Positions 53,231 to 63,509 are shown, counted from the stretch's first letter. The stretch is 64,000 nt of DNA from Mucilaginibacter roseus (GCF_021215455.1 NZ_JAJPWV010000001.1:434001-498000); one strand, 5' to 3'. Translations and numbers: made by a program. The notes: generated from the sequence alone by a model not told the origin.

Positions 53231-54043
53231 ATGAAAACGAGAAATATATATCTATTAGTAACAATACTGTTAGCGACCATCGGCCTAACCTCGTGCGAGA
53301 AGGTGATCGATGTTGATATAAAAGAATCAGCCAGTCAGCTGGTTATTGAAGGTACGGTGGTTGATGACGCCGATATGCAAACCATCAAATTATCGCGCTC
53401 GGTATCATATACAGAAGATAATACCTACCCACCGGTAACCGGCGCCCAGGTGGTAGTTACGGATAGCCGCGGAGTTGAGCATAATTATGTTGAACGTATA
53501 CCCGGTGTTTATATTAGCTCATTTAAAGGGCAGCCTAATGTAACCTACAATATGTTGGTAAAGGTTGACGGTAAGGAGTATACGGCGCAATCAACTATGC
53601 CGCGTCCGGTTGAGCTGGATTCGCTGAGCGTATCCGAAATAACCTTTGGTGGTGAAGACCGTAAGGTTGTTGCCGTGCATTATAAGGATCCGGTTGAATA
53701 TGCCAATCAATACCGCTTTATTATGTGGGTAAATGGTACACAAACCCGCCGCGTTTACGCTAATGATGACAGGCTCACCAATGGTAACGACGTTAAAGAT
53801 CAGCTTTTTTACAGCAGCGATGATGATAACGAGGAAATAAACGATGGCGACGTGGTTGAAGTAGAAATGCAAAGTATTGACAGGCCGTTATACAAATACT
53901 GGGTAACCCTTGCCGACCAAAGCCAGAACGGGCCGGGTGGGGGTGTAACTCCCGGCAACCCGCCAACCAATATTAATAACGATGCTTTAGGCTATTTCAG
54001 TGCGCATGTGTCCCGCCGAAAAACAATTACCATACGGGAGTAA
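53231..54043 (+). CDS. DUF4249 lipoprotein
   Basis: 270 aa with a lipoprotein signal (LLATIGLTSCEK, Cys 22). DUF4249 features: LVIEGTVVDDADMQTIKLSRSVSYTEDNTYPPVTGAQVVVTD and VTYNMLVKVDGKEYTAQSTMPRPVELDSL. It probably sits on the outer surface next to the TonB-dependent receptor encoded 5 bp upstream. Confidence 0.9.
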   Translation: MKTRNIYLLVTILLATIGLTSCEKVIDVDIKESASQLVIEGTVVDDADMQTIKLSRSVSYTEDNTYPPVTGAQVVVTDSRGVEHNYVERIPGVYISSFKGQPNVTYNMLVKVDGKEYTAQSTMPRPVELDSLSVSEITFGGEDRKVVAVHYKDPVEYANQYRFIMWVNGTQTRRVYANDDRLTNGNDVKDQLFYSSDDDNEEINDGDVVEVEMQSIDRPLYKYWVTLADQSQNGPGGGVTPGNPPTNINNDALGYFSAHVSRRKTITIRE

Positions 54044-54047
54044 AGGC

Positions 54048-55037
54048 TTAGTAGGCATACGCCTGCATTTTACCGCATGAGCAAGCGCAGTTATCATCCG
54101 CTGCGCCTAATAAAGTCAAAAAGTGGCGGTAAAAGCCGATGCGGTCTTGCATGTTATACATATCGTCGCCTTTACCGCATTCAACAGCACCGTTAACAAT
54201 ATTGATGGTGCTGCCAAAGCCAGGCACGCGCCCTTTGGCTTTTTCGGTAGCGTTTGGCTGCCATTTGCCGGTTATAGCGTCATGTGCTGATGGTTTGGGC
54301 GATTGCGGCGTCATCCAGAAATAAATGGCCGTTTTAAAAGCTACAACCGCGTCTTGTTCAATAAGTTCAGGTTTGTTGAGCAAAGTCTCCTTATTGCCGA
54401 ATATGCAATGCGAGGCATAGCCGTAATTGCCGTTATAACTTAACTGAAGCGGCCCTCGGCCATAATATTTTTTACCTTTTACGGGTGGGTATTCATCATT
54501 AGCTACCACATACGGGTTAGTAGTGTCGGCTTCTGTTTTCAGCATCAGGCCGTCGTTATATTTGCCGTTCATGCCATGCCGGGTTTCATGGGCTATGTGC
54601 GCAAAAAATGCAGCGAGTTCACGTTTGTTCAACGCGGCATCCTTCTCATTACAGAACAAGCCATAATCTATATAATAAACACTATCCGGCTTTGATTTTG
54701 CCCAGTCCTCATTAAAACCTTCATCCTGCCGTACTACACTGCTTTTGCCGGTGCGTTTATCAGTACGTACCATTTGCAGTGCCTGGTAAGCGCGTTTGGT
54801 GATCTTGATTTTGATAGACGCCATATCATTAACCGCTTGTACAAAGGCCTGGTAAGTATAAAATCTATCGCGGTTAGGAAACAGCACGTTAAATTGCTGC
54901 TCAGATATTATAGCGGCGGGTGCCGCTTTTTTTTCGGCATTGCCGGGTTTAGCCGGACTATTACCGCAGCTAAAACTAAGCGCGATAAACAATAGCGGAA
55001 GCATTACGATCAGGCTGAATGGCTTATTGTATTTCAT
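54048..55037 (-). CDS. GH19-family (chitinase-like) lipoprotein
   Basis: 329 aa from ATG 55037, which gives a lipoprotein signal (LLFIALSFSCGN); the longer frame to 55115 is less likely. GH19 features: FFAHIAHETRHG with the catalytic Glu and YYGRGPLQLSYNGNYGYAS. It hydrolyses beta-1,4 links of N-acetylglucosamine polymers or peptidoglycan-like glycans. Convergent with the DUF4249 gene (4-bp gap). Confidence 0.88.
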   Translation of the reverse strand: MKYNKPFSLIVMLPLLFIALSFSCGNSPAKPGNAEKKAAPAAIISEQQFNVLFPNRDRFYTYQAFVQAVNDMASIKIKITKRAYQALQMVRTDKRTGKSSVVRQDEGFNEDWAKSKPDSVYYIDYGLFCNEKDAALNKRELAAFFAHIAHETRHGMNGKYNDGLMLKTEADTTNPYVVANDEYPPVKGKKYYGRGPLQLSYNGNYGYASHCIFGNKETLLNKPELIEQDAVVAFKTAIYFWMTPQSPKPSAHDAITGKWQPNATEKAKGRVPGFGSTINIVNGAVECGKGDDMYNMQDRIGFYRHFLTLLGAADDNCACSCGKMQAYAY

Positions 55038-55137
55038 GATGTTTTGGGTGCATCTGCAAAACCAAATGTAAATATTTGCCAAATTATTCACATTCATAAT
55101 AATAACAGCAAGCAAATTGTTTAATTGCGCTACTGAT

Positions 55138-55695
55138 ATGAAAATTTATACAAAAACCGGCGATAAAGGCTACACCTCATTAATAGGGGGTACCCGTGTG
55201 CCTAAACACCACCTCCGCATTGAGAGCTACGGCACTGTTGATGAGCTTAATTCCTACATTGGCCTTATTCGCGATCAGCCGATTGATTTGCATTACAGCG
55301 ACGTGCTGAAACACGTGCAGGACAGGTTGTTTACGGTTGGAGCGGCGCTGGCGGCTGATCCTGAAAAGTCAAAAATGGTATTGCCCGATATTTACGAAAC
55401 AGACATAGAGCTGCTTGAATCGGAGATTGACGTGATGAACGAAAAATTGCCGCCGTTAAAACATTTCATATTGCCCGGTGGTAGTAATGCCATATCGTAC
55501 TGCCATGTGGCGCGCTGTGTTTGCCGCCGTGCCGAAAGGGTGGTGGTGCATTTAGCTGACGAAAGTACGGTGGATGAGAAGGTAGTGATGTACCTTAACC
55601 GTTTAAGCGACTACCTTTTCACGCTGGCGCGGGCTATTGGTTTTGATGCCGGAGTGCCTGAAAATCAGTGGTTACCCAGACGGGAGAAATTGTGA
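55138..55695 (+). CDS. Cob(I)alamin adenosyltransferase, PduO type
   Basis: 185 aa from ATG 55138 (MKIYTKTGDKGYTSLIGG, the family's N-terminus). The signature CRRAERVVV is present, as is LNRLSDYLFTLARA at the C-terminus. It attaches the adenosyl group of ATP to cob(I)alamin to make coenzyme B12. Divergent from the GH19 gene. Confidence 0.94.
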   Translation: MKIYTKTGDKGYTSLIGGTRVPKHHLRIESYGTVDELNSYIGLIRDQPIDLHYSDVLKHVQDRLFTVGAALAADPEKSKMVLPDIYETDIELLESEIDVMNEKLPPLKHFILPGGSNAISYCHVARCVCRRAERVVVHLADESTVDEKVVMYLNRLSDYLFTLARAIGFDAGVPENQWLPRREKL

Positions 55696-55705
55696 AAAAA
55701 AAATA

Positions 55706-55738
55706 TTTGATTTTCACTTTTAAAATACTATACTTTTG
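55706..55738 (+). promoter_or_regulatory. Bacteroidota promoter of the DUF2795 gene
   Basis: TTTG at 55706-55709 and TACTTTTG at 55731-55738 with a 21-bp spacer, matching the -33/-7 consensus. The start codon follows 36 bp later. Confidence 0.75.
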
Positions 55739-55774
55739 CAAAATTGTTAACAAACATTAAAAACCTATATAGAT

Positions 55775-55996
55775 ATGTATTGGACACTTGAACTTGCTTC
55801 GCATCTGGAAGATGCACCATGGCCGGCAACCAAGGATGAATTAATTGATTACGCTATACGCTCGGGTGCTCCGGTTGAAGTTATAGAGAACTTGCAGGCT
55901 CTGGAAGACGATGGCGAACCGTATGAAAATATAGAAGAAATATGGCCTGATTACCCTACAAAGGACGATTTCTTTTTCAACGAGGACGAATACTAA
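55775..55996 (+). CDS. DUF2795 protein
   Basis: 73 aa. HLEDAPWPATKDELIDYAIRSGAPVEVIENLQALEDDGEPYENIEEIWPDYP fits the DUF2795 pattern, with an acidic C-terminus. Small and common in Bacteroidota; role unknown. It has a clear promoter. Confidence 0.88.
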   Translation: MYWTLELASHLEDAPWPATKDELIDYAIRSGAPVEVIENLQALEDDGEPYENIEEIWPDYPTKDDFFFNEDEY

Positions 55997-56119
55997 GCAG
56001 CGCTAAGCTACAGTCAATCTCCGGCTTAAAGTTATTTTGAAAAAAATAACACTTTTTGGAATGATTTTAGTTTGATAGAATATAACATAATAAACATTTA
56101 TCAACTAAAACTTACTAAC

Positions 56120-56266
56120 ATGAGAGGTTTATTGTACATTATCGCAGTCATACTGGTTATCGGCTGGATATTCGGATTCTTTTTCAACCACGCTGGCAGC
56201 CTGATCCACGTACTTTTAGTTATAGCCGTTATCGCGCTATTACTGGGCATTATCAGACGAGCGTAA
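56120..56266 (+). CDS. Small Lmo0937-type membrane protein
   Basis: 48 aa from ATG 56120 (MRGLLYIIAVILVIGWIFGFF); a longer frame from 56072 reads through the AT-rich leader. Two membrane helices fill the protein, ending IIRRA. The short pattern is typical of Lmo0937-family membrane proteins, often stress induced. Confidence 0.8.
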   Translation: MRGLLYIIAVILVIGWIFGFFFNHAGSLIHVLLVIAVIALLLGIIRRA

Positions 56267-56292
56267 ACGCTGAAGAATTAAGACACATAAAA

Positions 56293-56324
56293 AAAAGCCA
56301 TCCTTATAACGGGGATGGCTTTTT
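56293..56324. terminator. Bidirectional terminator overlapping the end of ispD
   Basis: AAAAGCCATCC (56293-56303) pairs with GGATGGCTTTT; A and T runs flank it. Its right arm and loop include the ispD stop (56304-56306) and last codons (KKPSP), so the terminator is part of the gene's 3' end. Confidence 0.8.
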
Positions 56325-56993
56325 GCTTAAAAGCAATTCTGCTATCGCGATATCGTCAGGAAAAGTGATCTTGATGTTGGTATCGTTGCCCTCTATTAGG
56401 TTGATAGGGTAACCCGCCGCTTCTACTACGCTGGCATCGTCTGTGAAGCTTTCATTGTAAGGTTGCATGTAAGCGGCTTCCAGCTGGCTGTAAATAAAAG
56501 TTTGCGGTGTTTGCACCAGGTATATCTCTTCGCGCCTTAATGCTGATGATATACCCTCAATAACCCTTCGCACCGAATCCCGGCTTTTTACAGCCACTAC
56601 AGCGTTGCCGTGCAAATTTGCATGTTGATAGGCCCGGTCAATCACTTCGGTTGCTGTGAGCGGTCGTACCGCGTCATGAACCGCAATTACGGCATCCTTA
56701 TCAATTATGGTTTCAAAGCCGTTTTTTACAGAGTGGAAGCGTGTGCTGCCGCCTGCTACTAAAGTATGTGGCGTAGTAAATCCATAATCGCTGCACGTTT
56801 GCTGCCAGTATTCATGATAGTCCGGGTGCATAACCACTATAATGTTTGGTTTGGAGTTACAACCGGCAAATGCTTCGAGCGTGTAAAAAATGAGCGGCCT
56901 GCCATTAAGTGGTAAAAATTGTTTGGGCAGCGCGGAGCGCATACGCGTGCCCGATCCGCCGGCAACTATAATTACGTAGTTTTTTGATGACAT
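56304..56993 (-). CDS. ispD: 2-C-methyl-D-erythritol 4-phosphate cytidylyltransferase
   Basis: 229 aa, full length. Motifs: VAGGSGTRMRSALPKQFLPL (nucleotide binding), VHDAVRPL, and VQTPQTFIYSQLEAAY with FTDDASVVEAAG. It makes CDP-methylerythritol in the MEP pathway of isoprenoid synthesis. Confidence 0.96.
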   Translation of the reverse strand: MSSKNYVIIVAGGSGTRMRSALPKQFLPLNGRPLIFYTLEAFAGCNSKPNIIVVMHPDYHEYWQQTCSDYGFTTPHTLVAGGSTRFHSVKNGFETIIDKDAVIAVHDAVRPLTATEVIDRAYQHANLHGNAVVAVKSRDSVRRVIEGISSALRREEIYLVQTPQTFIYSQLEAAYMQPYNESFTDDASVVEAAGYPINLIEGNDTNIKITFPDDIAIAELLLSKKPSPL

Positions 56994-57031
56994 GCTGATA
57001 ATTAGCTAAGCTGTACAAATATGTGTAAACA

Positions 57032-57064
57032 AAAAAAGAGAGATGCATAGCGTCTCTCTTTTTT
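57032..57064. terminator. Hairpin terminator between ispD and queA
   Basis: The 12-bp stem AAAAAAGAGAGA / TCTCTCTTTTTT with a 9-nt loop lies downstream of queA (minus), with a T-run on that strand. Confidence 0.8.
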
Positions 57065-57080
57065 ATGATATCAAAGGATG

Positions 57081-58130
57081 TTAGATAATTAGCATCGCAT
57101 CGCCGTAGCTGTAAAAACGGTATTTCTCTTTAACCGCTATTTCATAAGCATTCATCACGTGCTCGTAACCGCCAAACGCACATATCATCATCAACAGTGT
57201 TGATTCCGGGGTATGGAAATTGGTGATCATAGAATTAGCTATACTGAAATCGTACGGTGGGAAAATGAACTTGCTTGTCCAGTCGTTAGCGGCTTTTAAA
57301 GTTTTATTTGCCGAAACTGATGATTCAATAGTACGCATACTGGTTGTACCTACAGCACAAACACGTTTTTTGCGCTCAATAGCCCTGTTTACAATATCAG
57401 CTTGTTTTTGCTCGATTATAAACTGCTCTGAATCCATCTTGTGTTTGGTTAAATCCTCAACCTCAACAGTACGGAATGTGCCTAAGCCTACGTGCAGGGT
57501 AACCTCAGCAAATTCAACGCCTTTAAGTTCCAGGCGTTTCATCAGCTCACGGCTAAAGTGTAAACCCGCGGTAGGGGCGGCAACCGCACCTTCGTGCTTG
57601 GCGAAAATAGTTTGGTAACGCTCTTTATCTTCGGCAGTAGCTTTACGTTTAATGTATTTTGGCAGCGGGGTTTCGCCCAAAATCTCAACGTTACGGCGAA
57701 ACTCTTCGTCAGTACCGTCAAACAAAAAGCGGATGGTACGGCCGCGTGAGGTAGTGTTATCCACAACCTCGGCTATCAGCAGGTCATCATCACCAAAATA
57801 AAGTTTGTTACCAACACGAATCTTACGAGCCGGATCAACCAGCACGTCCCACAAACGAAGCTCTTTATTCAGTTCGCGCAGCAGGAAAACCTCGATGGTT
57901 GCACCGGTTTTTTCCTTGTTGCCATATAAACGGGCAGGGAACACCTTGGTATTGTTCAGGATCATTACATCCTGATCATCAAAATAATCCAATACATCCT
58001 TGAATATCTTGTGTTCAATTTTACCGGTTTCACGATGCAGTACCATCAAACGCGATTCGTCGCGCTTATCCGACGGCGTGTGGGCAACTAATGATTCAGG
58101 TAAATCGAATTTAAACTGAGATAATTTCAT
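57081..58130 (-). CDS. queA: S-adenosylmethionine:tRNA ribosyltransferase-isomerase
   Basis: 349 aa. Features: [74 protein letters not shown] and [24 protein letters not shown]. It transfers the ribosyl part of SAM to preQ1-tRNA in queuosine synthesis. It is followed by a clear terminator. Confidence 0.97.
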   Translation of the reverse strand: MKLSQFKFDLPESLVAHTPSDKRDESRLMVLHRETGKIEHKIFKDVLDYFDDQDVMILNNTKVFPARLYGNKEKTGATIEVFLLRELNKELRLWDVLVDPARKIRVGNKLYFGDDDLLIAEVVDNTTSRGRTIRFLFDGTDEEFRRNVEILGETPLPKYIKRKATAEDKERYQTIFAKHEGAVAAPTAGLHFSRELMKRLELKGVEFAEVTLHVGLGTFRTVEVEDLTKHKMDSEQFIIEQKQADIVNRAIERKKRVCAVGTTSMRTIESSVSANKTLKAANDWTSKFIFPPYDFSIANSMITNFHTPESTLLMMICAFGGYEHVMNAYEIAVKEKYRFYSYGDAMLII

Positions 58131-58292
58131 ATAATATTTTTATTGGATTTTCAGGGCGCAAATGTACGAAAAATTTTATTAGTTATATTTAACAGATATT
58201 TAGCTGCTTTTGTGTGCATAATGTTCACAATTAAATTAAATTTATTGTAACCAAACGCGCATGTTCATGTCTAAAAAGCAATTGAAGCCACT

Positions 58293-59540
58293 ATGCTGTT
58301 TTTAAAACTTTTTCGCGAAAGCTTTTTGTTTGCTTATGATGCCCTGAGGCAGAACAAGCTGCGCACCCTGTTATCATTACTGGGTGTAACCATCGGTATT
58401 TTTACTATCATTGCTGTATTCTCAGCGGTAGATACTTTGCGCAATAATTTACAAAGTAGCGTGAATAAGCTGGGCAACAATAGTATATACATCCAAAAGT
58501 GGCCCTGGATGTTCGGCGGCGACTACCCCTGGTGGAAATTTATACAGCGCCCCGTACCTAACATGCACGACTATGAAGAGCTAAAAAAGCGCAGTCAAAC
58601 CGCGGCCGCCGTATCATTCGAGATATATATTGACAGCCGTAAGGTTAAATATAAGAGCAATACCATTGATGGAGCGGTACTTTATGCGGTATCGCACGAG
58701 CATGCCGAGGTGTACAATTACGAGTATCAGAATGGCCGCTATTTTACCGATATGGAGTCGCGCTCCGGCGCGCCGGTTACGGTTATTGGTTATGAAATAG
58801 CTAGTCACCTTTTCCCGGCAGGAGATGCCATGAGCAAAAAGATCAAGATTATGGGCCGTTATGTTACCGTTATCGGTGTTTTCAAAAAAGAGGGTGATGA
58901 CATGCTGGGTATATCAGCAGATAAGGAAGTGCTGCTGCCGCTTAACTTTGCCCGTAACCTGATTGATATTAAATCGGAAAAATATCAGCCACAGATTGTT
59001 GTTAAAGGTAGAGAGGGCATAGCTGAAGGCGAGGTGGAAAGCGAATTAAGAGGCGTAATGCGCTCAATCCGCAGGATAGGGCCGGGTAAAGACGATAACT
59101 TCGCCCTTAATAAAACTACGTTATTATCTAACCAGCTCGATTCGCTATTCGGCGTGATCAATTTGGCAGGTTTATTTATAGGCGGTTTTTCTATACTGGT
59201 AGGTGGCTTTGGTATTGCCAACATTATGTTCGTGTCGGTTAAGGAGCGTACCAATATCATCGGCATACAGAAATCATTGGGGGCAAAAAACTATTTCATA
59301 TTATTGCAGTTTTTAATTGAAGCCATGGCCCTTTGCCTGATAGGCGGGGTAATAGGTTTGTTCCTGGTTTACCTGGTATCGCTTGCTGTAAAGGGTATAG
59401 GAGATATTGAAATTGTTATCGGTACTAAAAACATACTGATTGGTGTTTTGGGCTCGTTGGCAATCGGCGTTATCTCCGGAATAATTCCGGCGCTTAGTGC
59501 AGCACGGCTCAATCCGGTGGATGCCATACGATCAAACTAA
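58293..59540 (+). CDS. MacB/FtsX-type ABC transporter permease
   Basis: 415 aa. An N-terminal membrane helix (SLLGVTIGIFTIIAVFSAVDTL) precedes a large periplasmic MacB-type core domain and three C-terminal helices (about 285-310, 335-360, 375-400) with GIQKSLGAKNYFILLQFLIEA and the final PALSAARLNPVDAIRSN, both FtsX-family marks. No ATPase gene is adjacent, so the partner is encoded elsewhere. Confidence 0.93.
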   Translation: MLFLKLFRESFLFAYDALRQNKLRTLLSLLGVTIGIFTIIAVFSAVDTLRNNLQSSVNKLGNNSIYIQKWPWMFGGDYPWWKFIQRPVPNMHDYEELKKRSQTAAAVSFEIYIDSRKVKYKSNTIDGAVLYAVSHEHAEVYNYEYQNGRYFTDMESRSGAPVTVIGYEIASHLFPAGDAMSKKIKIMGRYVTVIGVFKKEGDDMLGISADKEVLLPLNFARNLIDIKSEKYQPQIVVKGREGIAEGEVESELRGVMRSIRRIGPGKDDNFALNKTTLLSNQLDSLFGVINLAGLFIGGFSILVGGFGIANIMFVSVKERTNIIGIQKSLGAKNYFILLQFLIEAMALCLIGGVIGLFLVYLVSLAVKGIGDIEIVIGTKNILIGVLGSLAIGVISGIIPALSAARLNPVDAIRSN

Positions 59541-59561
59541 AGGCTTGTAAACGCTAATCAA

Positions 59562-60086
59562 ATGAAAAAACTTTTTTTAAATGCCGCTGTAGCCGCTATG
59601 TTTTTTGCCGCTGCCTGTAATCAACCTGCCAAAAAAAATACCGAACAAGCTGAAAAAGATACCGCAGCTGTTGCAGCTAATGCCACCTTACCCGATAAGG
59701 CCAATGTAACGGAAGTAGTTAACTCATACATCGCGTTAAAGAACGACCTTGTAAAATCAGACGGTGCAGCCAGCAAAAAGAGCGCTCAAAAATTACAGCA
59801 GGAGCTTATTGAGGTTAAGGGCTGTGATGAAGCCGCTACCTTAGCCGGCGCCATTGCCGCAACAGATAAGGTGGACGAGCAGCGTAAGGCGTTCTTAACT
59901 TTAAGCAAAGATGTAATTACGCTGGCTAAAGGTATAAAAACCGGTAAGCCTGCGTTTGTAGCTTATTGCCCTATGGCTAACGATGGTAAAGGCGGCTACT
60001 GGCTTTCAGAAGCTAAGGAGATAAAAAATCCTTATTACGGCGACGCCATGCTGGAGTGTGGCGAAGTTAAGGAAGAACTTAATTAA
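59562..60086 (+). CDS. DUF3347 lipoprotein
   Basis: 174 aa with a lipoprotein signal (AAMFFAAACNQPA, Cys 19). DUF3347 features: VNSYIALKNDLVKSDGAAS and AYCPMANDGKGGYWLSEAKEIKNPYYGDAMLECGEVKEEL, a region with Cys and Met residues seen in proteins linked to copper handling. It lies 21 bp after the permease gene. Confidence 0.9.
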   Translation: MKKLFLNAAVAAMFFAAACNQPAKKNTEQAEKDTAAVAANATLPDKANVTEVVNSYIALKNDLVKSDGAASKKSAQKLQQELIEVKGCDEAATLAGAIAATDKVDEQRKAFLTLSKDVITLAKGIKTGKPAFVAYCPMANDGKGGYWLSEAKEIKNPYYGDAMLECGEVKEELN

Positions 60087-60091
60087 GTATT

Positions 60092-63000
60092 TTATAAAAT
60101 GGTACCGTGTACATTACGGTGCTTTGATACTTTTTCAAAAAGCGTTTCAGGCAGGAATGGTTTGGTCAGATAATCATCCATTCCGGCCTCAAACGCTTTT
60201 GTGTATGTATCAGGCATAGCATCAGCCGTAAGCGCTATAATAGGCACACGCGGGTGTGTTTGTTTAATGATACGTGTAGCTTCGAAACCATCCATTACCG
60301 GCATCTGTAAATCCATGATAATCATGTTGTAAGCGGTGTTGGCGCTCTTTTCAACAGCTGTTTGGCCGTTATCTGCCTCGTCAACCTGGGCACCCCATTT
60401 CCTGAGAAATTTTGACGCTATCAGCAGGTTCATTTTATTATCGTCAACAACCAGTATGCGTACATCACTCAGGTTGTGCGATAGGTTTTCATGTTTTTTC
60501 TCTGGCCTGTTATCATTGTTTTTAACAGCGATCACCTCAAAAGGTATTTTTATAATAAACCTGGTGCCTTTATTTAGTGTGCTGGTTACATCAATGGTGC
60601 CGTTATGCAAGTTAACCAGGCGCTTGGTTATCGCCAGTCCAAGCCCGGTGCCGCCCATGGTGTTTTGGTGGTGCATATCCTGTATAAACGGATCAAAAAT
60701 ATCCGGTAGACTCTCGGGGGCTATGCCAATGCCTGTATCCGTTATGGTAAAAATGATGTCAGTAATGTTGGAATTTTCATGCGGAACGTTATCAATTTGT
60801 ACGGTAACACCGCCCTGATAAGTAAACTTAATACTGTTACCGATCAGGTTGTTTAATATCTGGCTCAACCGTACCGGATCAGCCTGGATAAGTTCAGGTA
60901 ACAAACTGTCGGTGATTAACTTAAGCTCTATCTGTTGCTGGTCTGCACGTGGCAAAAACGACTGCCATATATTTTGCGCAAGTTTGGCGAGATTTACCGG
61001 CTGCTTTATCAGGTTAAATTTACCGGCCTCTATCTTGTTATAATCCAGTATATCATTAATAATTGCCAGCAGGTTGTCGCCCGAGAATTTCAAGGTGTTC
61101 AGGTATTCCATTTGTTCGGGCTTAGGGCTTTCGGCCAAAAGCAGGTTGGTAATACCAATCACCGCATTCATCGGAGTGCGAATCTCGTGGCTCATGGTAG
61201 AAAGGAAATCCGACTGGAATTTAGATGAACGTTCGGCATCCTCTTTAGCGGAGATCAATTCCTGTGTGGCCTTTTGGCGATCCGTAATATCTTCACCAAT
61301 GGAGGTGATCTCAATCAGGTTGCCATGCTCATCAAAGCTCATGGTATTTTGCCAGCTCATAATTACCTCGCTGCCATCCTTACAAATTACCGGGTTTATG
61401 TAGTGCGTTTCGTAGCTGTTGTTTTGCAGCCAACCGTTAAGTGTTTGCCTGAACTGCTCCGGTACAAAACGGTTTGTCCAATCATGACCGATAACCTCAT
61501 TGGGCGACATCCCCAATATGCCGGCCAGGTGGCCGTTGCAAAAAGTAACTTTGCCGGTATTATCCACCGTAAGTGCGGCAAGCTTAACGCTCTCCAACAC
61601 CAGGCGATACTTATTACGCGTGCGCTCCGATTCGAGCTCGGCCTTTTTGCGCTCTGTTATGTCCTGCAAGGTGCCGATTATTTTGCGCAGTATGCCATCG
61701 CGGCGCATTACTTTGCCAATAATCAGGCTCATGTGCTTGATTGCACCGTCAGGTAAAATTATGCGGTATTCAAATGAACGGCCTATGGCGCTTAGCGGTT
61801 TCTTTAAAAGGTTATGTAGCAGTTGCCGGTCATCAATATGCACATGCTTAAAAAACTCCCTTACAAAGCTCTTCAGTTGAATTTCCTTTTCCGGTATATC
61901 ATAAATGTTGCAAATCTCGTCAGACCATGAAAAGCTTTTGCTTGCGAACTCATATTTCCAGTTGCCGATTTTAGCAATGGTTTGCGCCTCAATTAATTCT
62001 GCACGGCTTATCTTGGCCGATTTTTCAGACAGGCGCACTTCGGTAATATCCTGCGTAACGCCTGATATGCGTTTAACCAGGCCATCATCAGTATAGCTAA
62101 CCTCACCACGAATGATTTTGATATACTTAAGCGTACCTTTTTCGGTGACGATTTTGTGCTCAAACGTATGTATATCGCTTAAGCCAAGGTTTTGAATAAA
62201 ATGTTGTGTTGCCGCATAATCGTCCGGATGAACGCGTGACAAGTAATATTGCTCGTGAGAAAGATCGGCCGGTAAGCCGTCAATCTCAAAAATAGTAAAC
62301 ATGTACGGCGACCAGTGGCTTTCGCCTGTGATATCATCATGCCACCAGTTAGCTAATTTGGCAATGGTTTGCGCCTCAAGCAACAACTCTTGGTTTGTTT
62401 GCAGTGCTGTTTCGTAATCTTTTTGATTGGTTATGTCCGTTATAGCGATGGATATACGGCCGGTATAATTGGCCTGCCTGTCATACACCGGGCTGATCTT
62501 TGCGGAGAACCATTTATTGGCGCCAAAAATCGACCGGAATTCGATAGAGGTAGCTGCACGATTTTTTATGACAAAATCAATGGCATTGGATAGTGGCTGG
62601 CTTTTTTCCCTATCCACAACATCCGCCATGCGATTATCAAAAAATACTTTAGGGTCAAAGTGCAGCGGCTTTTTTTCGTCGTACCAAATATTTAAAGCCT
62701 GGCGGTTTTCGTCAATTTCAAAAACAATGTCGTTTATAGAGTTGATAAGAGAATGTAGCTGGTTGCGACTGTCGCGCAGCTTTTGTTCGCTTAGCTTTAA
62801 CGAAACGTTGGTTTTAGTAAGTGAGTCAACAGCTTTTTTAAGCTTAAGCCGGTAAACCATGCGTACAATAAAAACTATGTAGCCCGTTATAGTAAAAGTT
62901 GCAAGCAGGCCTATAAGCGACGGTATGCTAATCTCTGGTGTTACCGACATTATATAGGCACTCAAAACAAGCGCGAGGTTAAGTGCGGTAACGGCTATAA

Positions 63001-63355
63001 ACTCATATTGCTTTATACAAAAAATAGCCAGCCCCATAAATATTACCAGGGAGCCAAATATATAAATGGGGCTGAACTGCGAATGCGATAGTAACCAGTA
63101 ATTGTTTAACGCCAGGTGGCTGATTATGGTAACGTATAAACCAGTTTTGAAATAGTATTTATTTTTGATGAACGACAGGCCGATGGTGCCAATGCATATT
63201 GCGCTGTTAAGTAACCGAAGGTCAAGCGGGTCGGCAAAATCCTGCCGGCATAAAAAGTGGAATGCGGGGCTCGCTATACACAAGGCAATCAGCAGGAGAC
63301 GGTATATACTCCTGTCATTATGTATCAATAATACAAGCCTGTTATTTAGAGACAT
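60092..63355 (-). CDS. Hybrid sensor histidine kinase with multiple PAS domains
   Basis: 1087 aa. About six membrane helices (residues 15-170), a coiled coil, four or more PAS/PAC modules (about 200-690), HisKA with FLSTMSHEIRTPMNAVIG, an ATPase domain (NLIGNSIKFTYQGG, TDTGIGIAPESLPDIFDPF, GGTGLGLAITKRLV) and a C-terminal receiver (ILVVDDNKMNLLIASKF, MDLQMPVMDGFEATR, ALTADAMPD). Phosphate probably passes His to Asp within the protein. The signal is not known. Single gene, divergent from gltA. Confidence 0.95.
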   Translation of the reverse strand: MSLNNRLVLLIHNDRSIYRLLLIALCIASPAFHFLCRQDFADPLDLRLLNSAICIGTIGLSFIKNKYYFKTGLYVTIISHLALNNYWLLSHSQFSPIYIFGSLVIFMGLAIFCIKQYEFIAVTALNLALVLSAYIMSVTPEISIPSLIGLLATFTITGYIVFIVRMVYRLKLKKAVDSLTKTNVSLKLSEQKLRDSRNQLHSLINSINDIVFEIDENRQALNIWYDEKKPLHFDPKVFFDNRMADVVDREKSQPLSNAIDFVIKNRAATSIEFRSIFGANKWFSAKISPVYDRQANYTGRISIAITDITNQKDYETALQTNQELLLEAQTIAKLANWWHDDITGESHWSPYMFTIFEIDGLPADLSHEQYYLSRVHPDDYAATQHFIQNLGLSDIHTFEHKIVTEKGTLKYIKIIRGEVSYTDDGLVKRISGVTQDITEVRLSEKSAKISRAELIEAQTIAKIGNWKYEFASKSFSWSDEICNIYDIPEKEIQLKSFVREFFKHVHIDDRQLLHNLLKKPLSAIGRSFEYRIILPDGAIKHMSLIIGKVMRRDGILRKIIGTLQDITERKKAELESERTRNKYRLVLESVKLAALTVDNTGKVTFCNGHLAGILGMSPNEVIGHDWTNRFVPEQFRQTLNGWLQNNSYETHYINPVICKDGSEVIMSWQNTMSFDEHGNLIEITSIGEDITDRQKATQELISAKEDAERSSKFQSDFLSTMSHEIRTPMNAVIGITNLLLAESPKPEQMEYLNTLKFSGDNLLAIINDILDYNKIEAGKFNLIKQPVNLAKLAQNIWQSFLPRADQQQIELKLITDSLLPELIQADPVRLSQILNNLIGNSIKFTYQGGVTVQIDNVPHENSNITDIIFTITDTGIGIAPESLPDIFDPFIQDMHHQNTMGGTGLGLAITKRLVNLHNGTIDVTSTLNKGTRFIIKIPFEVIAVKNNDNRPEKKHENLSHNLSDVRILVVDDNKMNLLIASKFLRKWGAQVDEADNGQTAVEKSANTAYNMIIMDLQMPVMDGFEATRIIKQTHPRVPIIALTADAMPDTYTKAFEAGMDDYLTKPFLPETLFEKVSKHRNVHGTIL

Positions 63356-63481
63356 CTGCCAGTTAATATTTCGAAAATATTTAAACTAAAAACATAAAAT
63401 AAAGGTTTGTAAGGTATGTTAAAAAAACATAAAAATTACATTACAAAACCCTTGTAGCCGATAATAATACACAGATTTATT

Positions 63482-63489
63482 TACATTTG
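63482..63489 (+). promoter_or_regulatory. -7 box (TACATTTG) of the citrate synthase gene
   Basis: A perfect TAnnTTTG match 20 bp upstream of the ATG. A TTG at 63452 is 27 bp upstream, somewhat farther than the usual -33 spacing. Confidence 0.5.
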
Positions 63490-63509
63490 CTCCACTTACA
63501 TTTTTTTCT

